From the NCBI RefSeq assembly GCF_905220565.1, contig NC_059412.1, positions 12,992,125 to 13,056,124 of the forward strand: DNA of 64,000 nt. The letters are read 5' to 3'. The stretch comes from Melitaea cinxia (lineage: Eukaryota > Arthropoda > Insecta > Lepidoptera > Nymphalidae). The position numbers and the translations under genes are program-made. The notes under the pieces are model-generated. The model worked only from the letters and a program-made list of their open reading frames with translations, made no database searches and was not told the origin of the DNA. Below, piece after piece: positions 42,236 through 52,789 of this stretch (its first letter is position 1; each line of letters starts with the position of its first letter).

Positions 42236-42945
42236 TCGTTATCATCTATTATGGGTAATTTACCACCAGAACGAATTACATTTCCATTTAATCAGTGTGG
42301 TGTTGACTACGCTGGACCAATGCTCATATTGAACCATAAGCGTTTTATTGCTAGGCGAGGTAAATCTTATCAAATACTATCCGATAATGGTCGAAACTTT
42401 GTCGGAGCTGCTAATGAGTTCAAAAACGTTTTAAAAAAAGAGTTCAAATGATTAATCGAGTACGCAAATAGTCAAAATATTAAATTCTCCTTTATCCCAG
42501 CGTATGCGGCTCATTTTGGTGGATTGTGGGAAAGTGGCATAGAATCTTGTAAGCATTATTTGCTGCGAGTGGTTGGAAACGCACGCCTAACTTTTGAAGA
42601 GTATACCACGGTACTGTCACAGGTTAAAGCTATACTGAATTTATTGCGACCTATTAGTCCCTTGTCTACCAATACCACTGACTTTTTACCACTGACTCCT
42701 GCTCATTTTCTGGTTGGACGTGCCTTGCTCCTGTAGCAGAACCATTGGCTGAAGTTCCGGTCCACCGGCTTACATGCTATCAACACCTGGAGCAAATCAG
42801 GCAACATTTTTGGAACCAAACGGAAGCACCATAAGCCTGACTTTCAACCTAACATCATGGTCGTCATCAAAGACGACAATACTCATCCATTGAAATGGAG
42901 CTTAGAACGAATCATATCCACCAAACCAGGAGACGAAGTCTGGCG
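42236..42945 (+). pseudogene. BEL/Pao integrase fragment
   Basis: The frame reads MGNLPPERITFPFNQCGVDY and AGPM; then a deletion; then LSDNGRNFVGAANEFKNVLK, a stop, FIPAYAAHFGGLWESGIESC, LTFEEYTTVLSQVKAILN, LTPAHFLVGRALL, a stop, and VVIKDDNTHPLKWSLERI. The D-N-G, H-F-G-G-L-W-E and VVI-DDN-PL-W landmarks are those of BEL/Pao integrases. Two stops at least. It joins dispersed repeat X at about 42945. Confidence 0.8.
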
Positions 42946-43110
42946 CGAGATCCCGCCGAGTACGCATCGTTTCCGCGTCGCTGCGCAGCAAAAAACTCCT
43001 AATTTCGGCTTCTTACGTCCTAAAAATCCAAAAAGTGTCTCAAAAGTTGCGCGCTGCCGCCAGCATTCCGCTGGTGGTTTTAGAATCTTTCTACGTCAAT
43101 ATTTCGTATA
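42930..43110 (-). repeat. dispersed repeat family X, copy 3 (inverted)
   Basis: The reverse complement of GCGGCAGCGCGCAACTTTTG lies at 43041-43060, with CGACGCGGAAACGATG (reverse) near 42964-42980. It is on the opposite strand to copies 1 and 2 and attached directly to the BEL integrase 3' end. Confidence 0.6.
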
Positions 43111-43566
43111 GAGCAGTTTTAAGTTTTTTACTAAAGGAAAATAGTGCGAAATTAACTGATGCTAACTTCAAAAATTCATAACTTTTCATCCATTAAACTT
43201 TTCTAAATTATGTTTTCACCAGTGAATTCTACACATCATCAGCTATCAAAAGACGTAAGAGTAAGACGTTGTTTGTTATAATCGAGTGTTTTAAAAAAAG
43301 TGCACGAACATTACAAACTTATGTTTGTAAAAAACTCTTACTTTTAAAACTCAAAGCGCGTATGCTGCAAAATCTAAAGCGACGACCCCCAATTATTTTT
43401 ACATCAAAAAGTGCGGACCAGTGCCCCTCTACCCTATGCCAAATTTTATAATTTTTACTCATCAAGTGTGACTTTTGGACCAAACTCTTAACTTTGCAGA
43501 AAAAACCGTTGGAGCTAATTCTGTGAGTATCAGTGCTACGGTGACTATCAATATACATATAGACTC
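43111..43566. other. no gene seen
   Basis: AT-rich; may be a further part of repeat X. Confidence 0.35.
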
Positions 43567-43807
43567 AGAGTGCCTAGTGAGAGTTTTATTCACAGAAACG
43601 CGTTTATACGTGAAGATTATTTTGTATAGGAATTTAAGTAGTGCCGCTTAGACGATAAAGAATAGTATACGATACAATCGATACAGAGCCATCTAGCGGC
43701 AATCGCGAGAACTAGGTTGAAATCCCGAATTTCCCATACGAAATGAAGTTAAAATTTACGCCCGTTATTGCGAGACGGATTAAATAAAACTCGTACTAGG
43801 CACTCAG
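43567..43807. mobile_element. MITE with about 25-bp terminal inverted repeats
   Basis: GAGTGCCTAGTGAGAGTTTT (about 43568-43587) is inverted at the other end as GAGTGCCTAGTACGAGTTTT (reverse complement of about 43786-43805), continuing ATT at both. The 240-base interior has no coding capacity. The parent family and target duplication are unresolved. Confidence 0.7.
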
Positions 43808-44504
43808 AACTTAAAGTGAAAATTTCAAAGTAGATTAGGTACCAAACACAGTGATTACAAACTTAACGTGTACTTTTAAAAACTTATCAACAACTTTGTA
43901 AGTGAAAAATAAAATAATTTTCAGTGACGACATATAACTTTCTTTGCTTTAATCGTGAAGTGCAGTGATACTAACAATACAAGACAATTCAGAATTTTTG
44001 AACAATAATTTCGACATATATCTCAACCCACAAACTGAGCAAAGTCGTGAGGGACCGCAAGATTAAGTTTGAGAGAACGTTCTTGAACGCCTTCAAATTT
44101 CACCTCTTAATAACTCCGTTGTTTTTCGTCATTTTTCAAATTTTCTTTTTCCGCAATTCATTTTTAGTGTTCCCCTTTGATATTTTCCACCCTTTACCTC
44201 TGGTTTCCCAAAAAATAAAAAGTCGATTTTCAAATCGATGTTATTTTTAAAGTAAAATCTTAAGACTGTTAAAAAACTCATAACTACAATTCTACCCAAC
44301 CGATCTTCAAGCGGCTTTCACCTAAAATCTTTATTTCACCCCGGCTACCCAACCCTACCTAGAACTCACCCCTAATCAACCCCCAACAACCTGGCTACAT
44401 TTTTTGGTTTCTCGATATCTTCATTTTTCGAGATTTTATGGACAAATTTGTGTTTTTAAGAAAGGAAATAGTGCGAAATCTAATTAAAGAATTATTATTC
44501 TTCA
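43808..44504. other. no gene; includes inverted AAAACCGC-type repeat at 44260-44410
   Basis: Reverse complement of 44270-44400 resembles the G-rich repeat at 440-600 and 4080-4200 (AAAGCCGCTTGAAGATCGGT type core). Nothing else is recognised. Confidence 0.35.
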
Positions 44505-44710
44505 TTGCTAGGCGTTTCGCTATTAGCGTGTTTCGTGTGACGTAGGGCTTCGTAAGCAGTCGTTGGTGAGGTTCGCGCTGTAGATCAGGCTCAATGTATA
44601 AGCGCTGGTGCTGTGCGTCTCCTTCCTTTTTCTTGGTCTTCAGCCTCGGTAAGGTTCAGGGTTCGAGTTTGTTGGGTGAGTTGTTGTAATATTAAATACT
44701 TTTATTTAAT
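44505..44710 (+). repeat. repeat family Y, copy 1 (possible LINE 5' region)
   Basis: Matches 48620-48865 on the opposite strand over about 200 bases: GCTAGGCGTT, TAAGCGCTGGTG, AGCCTCGG and TTGTTGGGTGA-TTGTTGTA blocks in the same order. The other copy sits just upstream of a non-LTR RT, so this is probably a 5' segment of that LINE family. Confidence 0.55.
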
Positions 44711-44732
44711 TTTAATTACTAACTTACTTTTG

Positions 44733-45037
44733 TTGAAGATTGGGGTCCCAAGTTTAATAAAACCAAAGACGGAAGAACTGTATTATGGAATGACCTGAAG
44801 GTGATAAAAATAAACAGAGATACACCTTTTTCATTTTTCGTTAAAAATTCTTACAGTCAAACCGAATATCAGGAAGTAAGCATTAGAAACAAAAGAAAGA
44901 AAATGCTGCCTCTGACTGAAATAATACCTACTAATGTCTACACACAAAAGTCAGAGTTAAGTGAAAATAAGAAGAAAGATCTGAGAGAGTTACTGGAAAA
45001 GAAAATTGATCCCAAATTTTTATTCCGACTTTTATAA
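44733..45037 (+). pseudogene. unidentified conserved-looking ORF
   Basis: Codons WNDLKVIKINRDTPFSFFVK, NSYSQTEYQEVSIRNKRKKM and TQKSELSENKKKDLRELLEK form a charged frame of about 80-100 codons with a stop at about 44799 before it. It resembles proteins I have seen repeated in insect genomes, but I cannot name a family. Likely part of an unclassified TE. Confidence 0.3.
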
Positions 45038-45221
45038 CTCTATTCCCTAATACTGTAGAGCCCGTCAAGAAAGTGTAGAAGCGGAACTAATTTTTTTTAT
45101 AGCGGCAACATTCTGACAAAAGTGACATTTCCTGAAATTTTACGTAAACAAAACTTTCAATTTCGTTTCCATAAAAATTAAAGTCTAAAAACCGTAATAA
45201 ATTTGGTCTAAAGTAAGGAAA

Positions 45222-46432
45222 ATGAATAGAACAATTCGTAGTTCTGCTCGGGAAATAATTTATAGAGTGCACAGAAGATGTATTTTGGATGAGTATGAGG
45301 CCAAAAATATACTTTCTGATCTGAACAATGTTTAAAAAAGAACTGCTGAAATGACAGGTATTTGTGAGTTTTAATGTGTTATATCAAATAATAATTCATC
45401 CACCCAAAGCTATTATAAGTCACTACCAAGCTTAATAATAGGTATATTTAGAATAATCATTTTTCACTAAGGTTATGTTTAAAAATGTCGATGACAACAC
45501 ATTTAGGCTGTGTCATAGACCGCATAAATTATTTGATACTTTGACATACCGTATGTTTGTATTGTAGCCTGTAGGTCATAAACTCATAACATATTAAATT
45601 AAGTCTTATTTCAAATAAAATATAATTTTTACATTTGCTTTAAATCATCATTATTAATATGAAACTTGAAAGTACTTATTTTGTGGATTATTTAATCAGG
45701 AAAATCTGAATCTACAGTAAGAAGAGTTGTTTTGGAAGGCCATAGAAATAATGGCATATTTTCCACTCCTGGGAAGCAAAGAAGAGGTCGACCCAAAAAA
45801 TATTTACATGATTTTGACTTGTGTGCTATCCGACAAAAATACAATTTTTTTATACAGTAAGGAAACAGGTAATACATATTTTTAGTATTAATTTTTAATT
45901 ATTTCAAGATAGAAATAAATATTTTGTTATTGGTATATTATATTCTAATAACAATATCATTTACAGGCACCAACGTTAAGAAATTTAATTCCCATATTAA
46001 GGAGAAGATTTGGGGTACGATGGGAGTCATGAGCATTTGCGACAAGTACTTAAAGTATTAGGTTTCAAGTACATGAAATGCCAGTCCCACTGAGCTCATC
46101 TGGGGTATCGCAAAACGTAAAATTGCTGCCGAAAACGCAGGGTCGATTGATATAAAGGTATGACAGTGTAGAATAATTATATTTCTTTGAATATTCATAG
46201 ACATTGGTATTATATACGTTTTATCTTTAAAGGAAGCACAGAACGTCCTTTCGAAGGTTTAACAGAAAGCGACTGGAGAAAATCTTGCGAGCATGTGGTG
46301 GAGATAGAGAAGTCTTATTATCAGCGAGAATTAACTCTTTACCACGACATAGAGCAAGTAGTAATTAATTTAGAGGATAGCAGCAGCACTACCTTTGATT
46401 CTGAGTTCGAGGAAGAAAAGCGCCGGCTGTAG
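45222..46432 (+). pseudogene. multi-exon Tc1/mariner-like gene, catalytic core lost
   Basis: Exon 1 (45222-45357) MNRTIRSSAREIIYRVHRRC with an in-frame TAA at 45333-45335 just before KRTAEMTG. Exon 2 (about 45703-45868) KSESTVRRVVLEGHRNNG and TPGKQRRGRPKKYLHDFDLC (HTH plus AT-hook). Exon 3 (45966-46157) has TLRNLIPILRRRFGVRWE and LRQVLKVLGFKYMKCQ in shifting frames. A tail (46227-46432) reads ESDWRKSCEHVVEIEKSYYQ. The order suits a spliced Tc1/mariner-like transposase seen in insects; all three catalytic acids are missing. Confidence 0.55.
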
Positions 46433-46965
46433 CCATGAAAACATGGGAGTCGAGGGAGTAGAATACCTAGATGAAGAATTTCTTTTATGAAATAAATTAT
46501 TATAATTTGTGTGTATGACTTATTCATATATATAATATTTATCCTTTGTTGATGTTGTTTTGCACGGGCTTTTTTCCGCAACTCGACGTCTTGGTGCGCC
46601 TTTTTTGCGTGATCGGCTGGGGGGTACTATTCGTGTCAGCCTAGCTCCTTGAGGAAGCCTAGCAGACTCTTCACGTTGCTGACGACTTCTTGGAGCAACC
46701 TCGGTGTCCCGAGGTGTAGTGCCCTGTATATTTACCCTTTTAGCGAATAAAATCGCAGCTAGAATTGATTAAATGAATTTTAATGAAATGAATTGTAACC
46801 CACAATTGTCTTGCCACGTGGTATTAACAGGCACCAACAGCACTGCCCGTGACCGTCACGCCAAGGACCCTGGAAGGTCACACCAGAAGGTGAGCCCTTC
46901 CGTAGTCAGTCCCCAACGTCTCTGGGTTGACACGGAAATGGCTCACAAAAGACAAGCACATCCTA
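46433..46965. other. no gene seen
   Basis: No supported coding region. A GC-richer block (46830-46950) could be part of the R4 element's upstream region. Confidence 0.35.
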
Positions 46966-46969
46966 ACAT

Positions 46970-47026
46970 TTTAATAATAATAATAATAATAATATAATAA
47001 TATATAATAATAATATATAATAATGG
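46970..47026. repeat. TAA microsatellite
   Basis: Tandem TAA/ATAATA repeats immediately before the R4 fragment. Confidence 0.8.
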
Positions 47027-47395
47027 GACCTGCCTATCGCCACAGACAGGACGATACTGGCGAACAAGCCTGATATCGTGGTGATGGACAGGGCACGGTC
47101 GAGGGTATTTTTAGTGGACATCACCGTCCCGCATGACGAGAACCTCGTGAAAGCCGAGACTGAGAAAAAACGTAAATATCTGGATCTGGCGCACGAGATT
47201 GTCGACATGTGGGGTGTGGGGTCCGCTGAAATAATCCCTATCGTAATATCTGCCAACGGTTTGATCCCGGTTAGCCTCGCTCACCATCTGAGGCAACTGG
47301 GGATCCGGGACGGTTCGCTCGCAGCCAGGATGCAGAAGGCGGTGTTACTCGACTCGGCTAGGATTGTTCGCCGGTTTCTCGGCCTACAGCCCTAA
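47027..47395 (+). pseudogene. R4-type restriction-like endonuclease domain
   Basis: Codons read KPDIVVMDRARSRVFLVDIT, VPHDENLVKAETEKKRKYLD, LAHEIVDMWGVG, SANGLIPVSLAHHLRQLG and ARMQKAVLLDSARIVRRFLG. The PD...VDI arrangement is the PD-(D/E)XK endonuclease at the C-terminus of early-branching non-LTR elements (R2/R4 group), used to nick the target. No stop in this part; RT is missing. Confidence 0.75.
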
Positions 47396-47570
47396 CCCCC
47401 GGCCGTTTGATCTCCCTGCCGGGGCGTATTCCTCCACCCGCTTATATTTATATATGTAAGTATAAGTAAATTTAGTATATTATCTATATAAGTAGTTATT
47501 ATAATATATGTATCTATTATGTATTGGGCGGGCGGAGTGACATTCAGTATAATAATAATAATAATAATCT
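47027..47570 (+). mobile_element. R4/Dong-clade non-LTR retrotransposon 3' fragment
   Basis: The coding end of ORF2 (to 47395) is followed by about 170 bases of 3' UTR and a (TAA)n tail with TCTTTATTTCGGGA at 47550-47582. 5'-truncated. R4 and Dong elements insert near TAA repeats, which agrees with the microsatellite at the left edge. Confidence 0.65.
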
Positions 47571-47611
47571 TTATTTCGGGACTAGCCAATATTATAATAA
47601 TATTATAATAA

Positions 47612-47656
47612 TAACATTAGATTATAAGTAACAATGTTGCTTATAATCTAATGTTA
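47612..47656. repeat. near-perfect 21-bp hairpin
   Basis: Arms TAACATTAGATTATAAGTAA and its inverse (47636-47656) differ at one position with a 3-base loop. Lies just after the R4 tail in AT-rich DNA. Confidence 0.75.
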
Positions 47657-47991
47657 GTACAATTACAAACCTTAAATAATTACATTCTAACAAATTTTAA
47701 AATAACAATAACTATAATAATGTTTATTATTAATAATAATAATTTTATTATATTAATGTGAATTATAATTTAATTGATAATTTATTCATTTATTTACCAT
47801 TTCATCATTATTAACAATTTGTAATTAAGGAGTTAAATACAAAAAATTAAAACATAAAACACAAAATAGACATTAATATACATATATATCAAATTAATCA
47901 ATATTATTCATTTCTTCTTTCACTCTTCGTCGCTTTCATCCATATCGTATGTAATGCTGACTTTACTCGTAATGCTAATATTATTAATCTA
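47657..47991. other. no gene seen
   Basis: AT-rich, low complexity. Confidence 0.4.
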
Positions 47992-48615
47992 TTAAGCGGC
48001 TTGGTCCGACGGCATAACATGTATGGTGATCCAATGCTTTATTATGGATCCGTCAAACTGGTCCGAAACTGTACGCAGGATGCTGTTTGTGCTCGCGCAT
48101 ATCCGCCTCCAGAGATGCCACACGGTTACGCATAATTGCCTGAAAGCCATCTGTATGGTCCTCTGCGAACATCCCCGAGGCGCTACAGTATCGCGGAAGC
48201 CCCAACAGCGCCCTAAACGCATTATTATACTGGACTCGCAGGACGATGTAGGCCTTCTTGGTATATTTAATATACAGACTGCAAGTGTAAAAAGATTGGC
48301 AGTATGTTCTGAATAGAGTTATTTTTACTTCATTTGTGCACTTTGCAAAACTGCTGATAAGCATGTTACTTCTGACCGCCAGCGCCCTACGTTCCCGTTC
48401 TATAGCCACATTATCGCTCTGGTCAGCATTCACCCAATGCCCCAAGTACTTAAACCGTATTGGACAGTATGCTTAAGACACAGCACTGTACTTTCAGTGA
48501 ACAGTCCGGGTCTTAATCCGAACTGTGTGTCATGCAGATTTGGGTGCGTATCCAATCGACTACTGAGCATACTGTCCAGTATTTTCGCAACGATGGTGGC
48601 CAATGATATGGGCAA
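47992..48615 (-). pseudogene. non-LTR reverse transcriptase remnant, internally deleted
   Basis: Minus strand: PISLATIVAKILDSMLSSRL and FGLRPGLFTESTVLCLKHTV (RT entry motifs) are followed, after a deletion that removes the catalytic YADD region, by YLGHWVNADQSDN-like codons, ERERRALAVRSNMLISSFAK and YNNAFRALLGLPRYCSASGM, then STNSILRTVSDQFDGS ending at 47992. I recognise an ORF2 of Jockey/CR1-like style but do not assign a clade. Confidence 0.65.
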
Positions 48616-48619
48616 TATT

Positions 48620-48865
48620 AAATATGAACAAGTTAATAATACAACAAATCACCCAACAAAATCGCACCCTGAACCTGGCCGAGGCCGAAGACAAAGGAAA
48701 ATGAAGGAGCCACACACCACCAGCGCTTATTACCGTTGAGCCTATCCTTCTCAGAGGACCCCCACCTGTGGTTGTTTACGCACTACTCAACGTCACAAAA
48801 AACACGCGAGAAAACGCGAGGACACGCGCTAATGGCGACAACGCCTAGCAAATTAAAATAGCAAT
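48620..48865 (-). repeat. repeat family Y, copy 2
   Basis: Reverse-complement match of 44505-44710. It abuts the RT remnant on its 5' side, consistent with a LINE 5' region joined to a deleted ORF2. Confidence 0.55.
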
Positions 48866-49224
48866 TACATCGATAAACAAAATATAAGTTAGAAAATGAA
48901 ATATATGTTACAATACTAGTATTCAAAAATACATCATCCTATTCTATCAATTTTGTATATATTTTTTCATTCTCGCCTGCCCGCCGGCTAAAAGACACTT
49001 GTCGTTCTGATACGTGCAACTGACCTTGTATTTGGTAGTACCAGTAGTACTAGTAGTTTTATTAATTGTGGTTGTTTTAGTATTTTTATTATACTTTAAA
49101 ATTTGTATTTTGTTTTCTTCTACTGCATTAAAAAGTCCTTTTTTATATGCTGCAATCGGACACTTGACTTCGACAATAGGATCATGTCCAATTAAGCCGT
49201 CAGGCGTTATCCCTATAAAAGGCT
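48866..49224 (-). pseudogene. YqaJ exonuclease gene B, catalytic part
   Basis: Minus-strand codons from 49224: FIGITPDGLIGHDPIVEVKC and PIAAYKKGLFNAVEENKIQI, the D...E-x-K active site of the YqaJ/lambda-exonuclease fold, then a tail near 49010. The sequence differs clearly from gene A, so this is a second lineage. Confidence 0.65.
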
Positions 49225-49790
49225 AATCTTTGTCAATAAATAAAACTTAGGGTGCAATGATAACACCTTCCTGCTGTTGTAATTGCTGCAAATCTTGTTG
49301 CTCATGCTCGACTCCGTGTGCAATAGTCGTGACGTGGGCCAATTTTTTTTGTGTACAGTAAGTTTTTTACTAGCGGAGCTGTACCTGAGATCACCTTTCT
49401 TTTGCATATAAGGTCAAAGTTGGAAGCAGTTACTTTACTTTTTCTGATTTCAAGGCTCTCACCGCTGTCTCTCGGCAGTATCGTAGATCTTTCTACCTTG
49501 TGTCTGTCTGTCAGATGTAAGTTTCTAAATTTTTTAGAAATTCTTTCTTTGCTGTTTCTTATTCTTTTGGCGACATGTCAGGCACTGAACAGGTTGAACT
49601 ATAGTCGTTTTGTCCATTGTTTAAATCTTTTCGTCTTCGTTTCTTTACTGGGTGTTTCCATATTTAGTTTTCGTTTTTTGCACGCCTTTCTTCAATTTCT
49701 TTAACTTTACCTCCAGAAGTGTTACCTGTTAAAGCAGTTTGGATTGTTGACATTGCAGCTTTCGTGTTAAAAGAAAAGAGGTAACTTTGT
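49225..49790 (-). pseudogene. YqaJ exonuclease gene B, N-terminal part
   Basis: Minus-strand fragments in several frames: STIQTALTGNTSGGKVKEIE, ERRAKNEN, CSVPDMSPKE, ALKSEKVKVTASNFDLICKR and TAPLVKNLLYTKKI. TASNF is the usual start of the nuclease fold. Several frameshifts and stops; dead. Confidence 0.55.
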
Positions 49791-50690
49791 GAATTTATTC
49801 TATCGAGCCAAATTTATCAAATCATGTTTCCATCGGATATATTCGCTAAAGTATACCCTAAACAATACTTATTAAATTTATTAGATTACAATTTCACTGT
49901 TAACTATTTCAAAAATGAACAACTAGAAACGTGTTTTGCAGGAATACCTGAAACGGCTCCCCTTAATCCTTTGTGGTAGGGTATTTAATATAGTTCTTAA
50001 ATGTGTGGTAATTAATATTGTTCTTAAATGCACTCACCGGGATAAATAAGCACAATTAAACTTAGTTCATTGATGTCACATTGCACTATAAGTCGGCTAA
50101 ACACATCGCTACAAATATATGTACACATAAAGTGCACAGGCGAAAGTCCCAAGCACAGAGAAGGTTAGCAAATTTATACGTAGCTAGTAAGCCAATAAAA
50201 ATATAAGTAATACGAAAGCAAATGATTTTACAAAGGCAAAAGCACGAGCGTCCCGCATCAGAGAATGATCGTGACTGGAGGGCGCGGGACGGCCGGCGCA
50301 TACGCAATACTCGGGCCGGCCAAACCGGTTTTTAAACTAGTGCGGAGCGTGAAGGCTGTCGATATCCGTTGCATCGATAGGTCGATAGGATATCGATATA
50401 AGTAAAAAAAAGGTGTAAATGTATATACTATATAATTATATATATGCATATATATATTTATAATATTTAATTATGTAATGGGTAGGAGGATGCCTACACC
50501 TTGGCCATTTTAATGTTGTAAAAATGAAAGTATTTGTCTATTTATTTGCATACTGTATCCACTAAAATATTTTGTTATTACGAGTATAAATCATCTTATT
50601 TGTTGCCCCTACTCGACAGTAACACAGGTACGTGTTCATGCCGGCCGGGTGTTACAAACAATGTTACTATTATTAACTAGATATGCGACG
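49791..50690. other. no assigned gene; AT-rich with LTR-like patches
   Basis: A 52-codon frame at 49824-49982 (+, MFPSDIFAKVYPKQYLLNLL) is not recognised. From about 50080 to 50640 the composition (GC-rich block at 50270-50330, ATCGAT repeats at 50360-50400, AT-rich block, then CCCCTACTCGACAGTAACA) recalls an LTR, but no partner copy exists here. Confidence 0.3.
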
Positions 50691-51713
50691 GAATGCCTAT
50701 TGCATTTACGCACACGCCATTTCAATCTTTTGTTCTTCCGCTCGCGTGGTCACAATTCGAGTGCCGTGAGATGCCTTTGGCTGTCGGGAATTTGATTGAG
50801 TTAGGAGCCATTACATAAGTTCAAACCACCTCTGATTAGTTTATTTCTAGTACTTTTTTAACACCGAAACCCAATGGAGGAAGTAGGTTCATTCTAAATT
50901 AAACCGTTTTATACCTAAAATTCATTTTAAAATGGAGGACAGTACAATTGCCTGCAAATTAGTACAAAGTAATTGGTTTATGGCCACTACAAACATGAAG
51001 GAATCGTATTAGCTCATTCCTATACATAACGAGTCACACAAATACCTAAGAATTAATTATATCGCGCCAAACTCGACCGAAGTGATAACGTACGAGTTTA
51101 GTGGATTGCCTTACGGACCTATACAGCACCGAGGTGTTCTACTAAGATCGTTAGAGAAGTTGTAGGTTATTTACGCGGGCGCAGTTTCAAGTTAGTCTGA
51201 TATTTGGATGATTTACTTTGTTTAGGTAAACATAATGAGGAATGTGTTCACAACGTAAGGGCGACCTTAGAAAAACTAGTGTTTAGGTTTCGTAATTTAA
51301 CACCTCAAAAGCCTTGTAAATTTCTAGAATTTATTTATAACACCATTGATATGATGTTATGTTTACCGTTAGAGAAATGAAATAAGATTTCTGATTTGGT
51401 CAAAATGTATTTAAGATTACCTAGGGTTTCAAGACGTGAATTTTCTCAGTTGATAGGAGTTTTAGTATCAGCCTGCCCAGCGGCGCGTTACGGCTGGCTG
51501 TATACCAAGTTGTTAGAGAGGAGTAAATGTATGTTGCTACAACAACACGGTACGTTTGATACCAGGGTTAACATTCCTCGAACAAATTTAAATGATCTCA
51601 ACTAGTGGAATGAGAATATTTATAAAGTAAATATGACAATTAAACAGCCTAGTTTTGCACTCGAAATTTATACAAATGCGTCACGCAGCGGCTGGGGGGC
51701 GTTATATGGAAAT
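50690..51713 (+). pseudogene. DIRS-type reverse transcriptase fragment
   Basis: Plus-strand codons in shifting frames: FLTPKPNGGSRFILN, IPKIHFKMED, KYLRINYIAPNS, TYEFSGLPYGP, the active-site YLDDLLCLGKHNEECVHN near 51205, KPCKFLEFIYNTIDMMLCLP, then LRLPRVSRREFSQLIGVLVS and, toward RNase H, EIYTNASRSGWGALYGN. The LPYG/FLGF-like and GWGA landmarks fit DIRS elements. Many stops. It ends exactly where piggyBac-2 codons begin (about 51714). Confidence 0.65.
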
Positions 51714-51715
51714 TT

Positions 51716-52488
51716 ATGTTGGCAAAAGTGATGGGCCTTATGATCACAGTAATTCACCAAGTCGTCAAACGCTTAGTAGAACCTATAAAGAATAGTCATC
51801 GTAACATAGTGATGGACAATAGGTTCACTAGCTTTCCGCTATTACGTGATTTGCTTAATGATTATGGTTTGACAGCATTGGGTACTTTGAGAAAGAATAA
51901 AGCTGAAATTCCACCCGTATTTACCTCTGCCAAAGACCGGGAAGTTCACAGTTCTCTTTTTGGATTTCAAGATGATTGTACTGTTGTTTTATGTTCCAAA
52001 GAAAAACAAAGTCGTGCTCTTGGCGTCAACTATTCACCATGATGTCAAAAAAGATTCTAGAGAAGAAGAAAAGCCCGAGATGATAATGGACTATAGTAGA
52101 ACAAAATGTGGCGTCGATGTTGTGGATGAGATGAGTGCTACCTACTCAGTAGCACGAGCTACCAAAATATGGCCATTGGTTTTGTTTTATGGTCTTTTGA
52201 ACGTCGGTGGCATCAATGCGTATGTGATAGTGAAGGCAAATTAAGTAAATAGTGGAGCTGTGATGGCTCAGAGAAAGATCGCTTTGAAAGAACTGGCTTT
52301 GGCCCTTGTGATGCCACAGATAAAAAAGAGGTCAAAAGTAGTTAATTTGCCAAAAATTATCAAAACAAAAATTGATTGTATGCTCAATGCTGACTTGAAT
52401 GACGAAGCCACGCTCACAAGCAGACCCTCAGCTTTGCGACCGTCCACATCTGCTTCCCGTTGTGCAGTATGTGAATGGAAGAAGGATC
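51716..52488 (+). pseudogene. piggyBac-2 transposase, C-terminal half, left of the provirus
   Basis: Reads VVKRLVEPIKNSHRNIVMDN (second catalytic D), RFTSFPLLRDLLNDYGLTAL, GTLRKNKAEIPPVF, a frame change near 51975-52030, YSRTKCGVDVVDEMSATYSV (third D), WPLVLFYGLLNVGGINAYVI, a stop, and IALKELALALVMPQIKKRS to CAVCEWKKD, the first cysteines of the C-terminal zinc-finger-like domain. The errantivirus-like provirus interrupts it at GATC 52485-52488; the last 32 codons are at 62787-62883. The 5' half, including the first D, is missing. Confidence 0.82.
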
Positions 52489-52769
52489 TGTTATAACGGA
52501 TATAGTATTTTAGTTTAAAAAAAAAAAAAAAACTATTTATTAATCTTTATTTAAAGTTTATTATACTTATTCACATTAACTATATTTATTCACTAGAACT
52601 AGAATAGGATTTAGAATTGGAATATTATTTAATCTTTAGGCAGCCGATGCCTTCGGGATATGGGATTAGACTGACTACCAAAGGTTCTAACAATGATCGT
52701 ATGACAATATTGCTGACGCGGTAGCGTCACAGGACTCAGCAATTCCTCTTACATAACCCGGGTATAACA
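52489..52769 (-). repeat. 3' LTR of the errantivirus-like provirus
   Basis: Plus-strand TGTTATAACGG to GGGTATAACA; a purine tract on the minus strand (AAGGGGGGAGA, 52770-52780) lies next to it. Confidence 0.95.
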
Positions 52770-52789
52770 TCTCCCCCCTTAAAAGAAAT

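Noticed and set aside
49824..49982. 52-codon frame with a faint look of an exosome subunit N-terminus
   Set aside because: Similarity is too weak and short; no second exon was found.
50072..50640. Possible solo LTR
   Set aside because: Composition and TG/CA-like ends are suggestive, but no second copy or flanking duplication could be shown.
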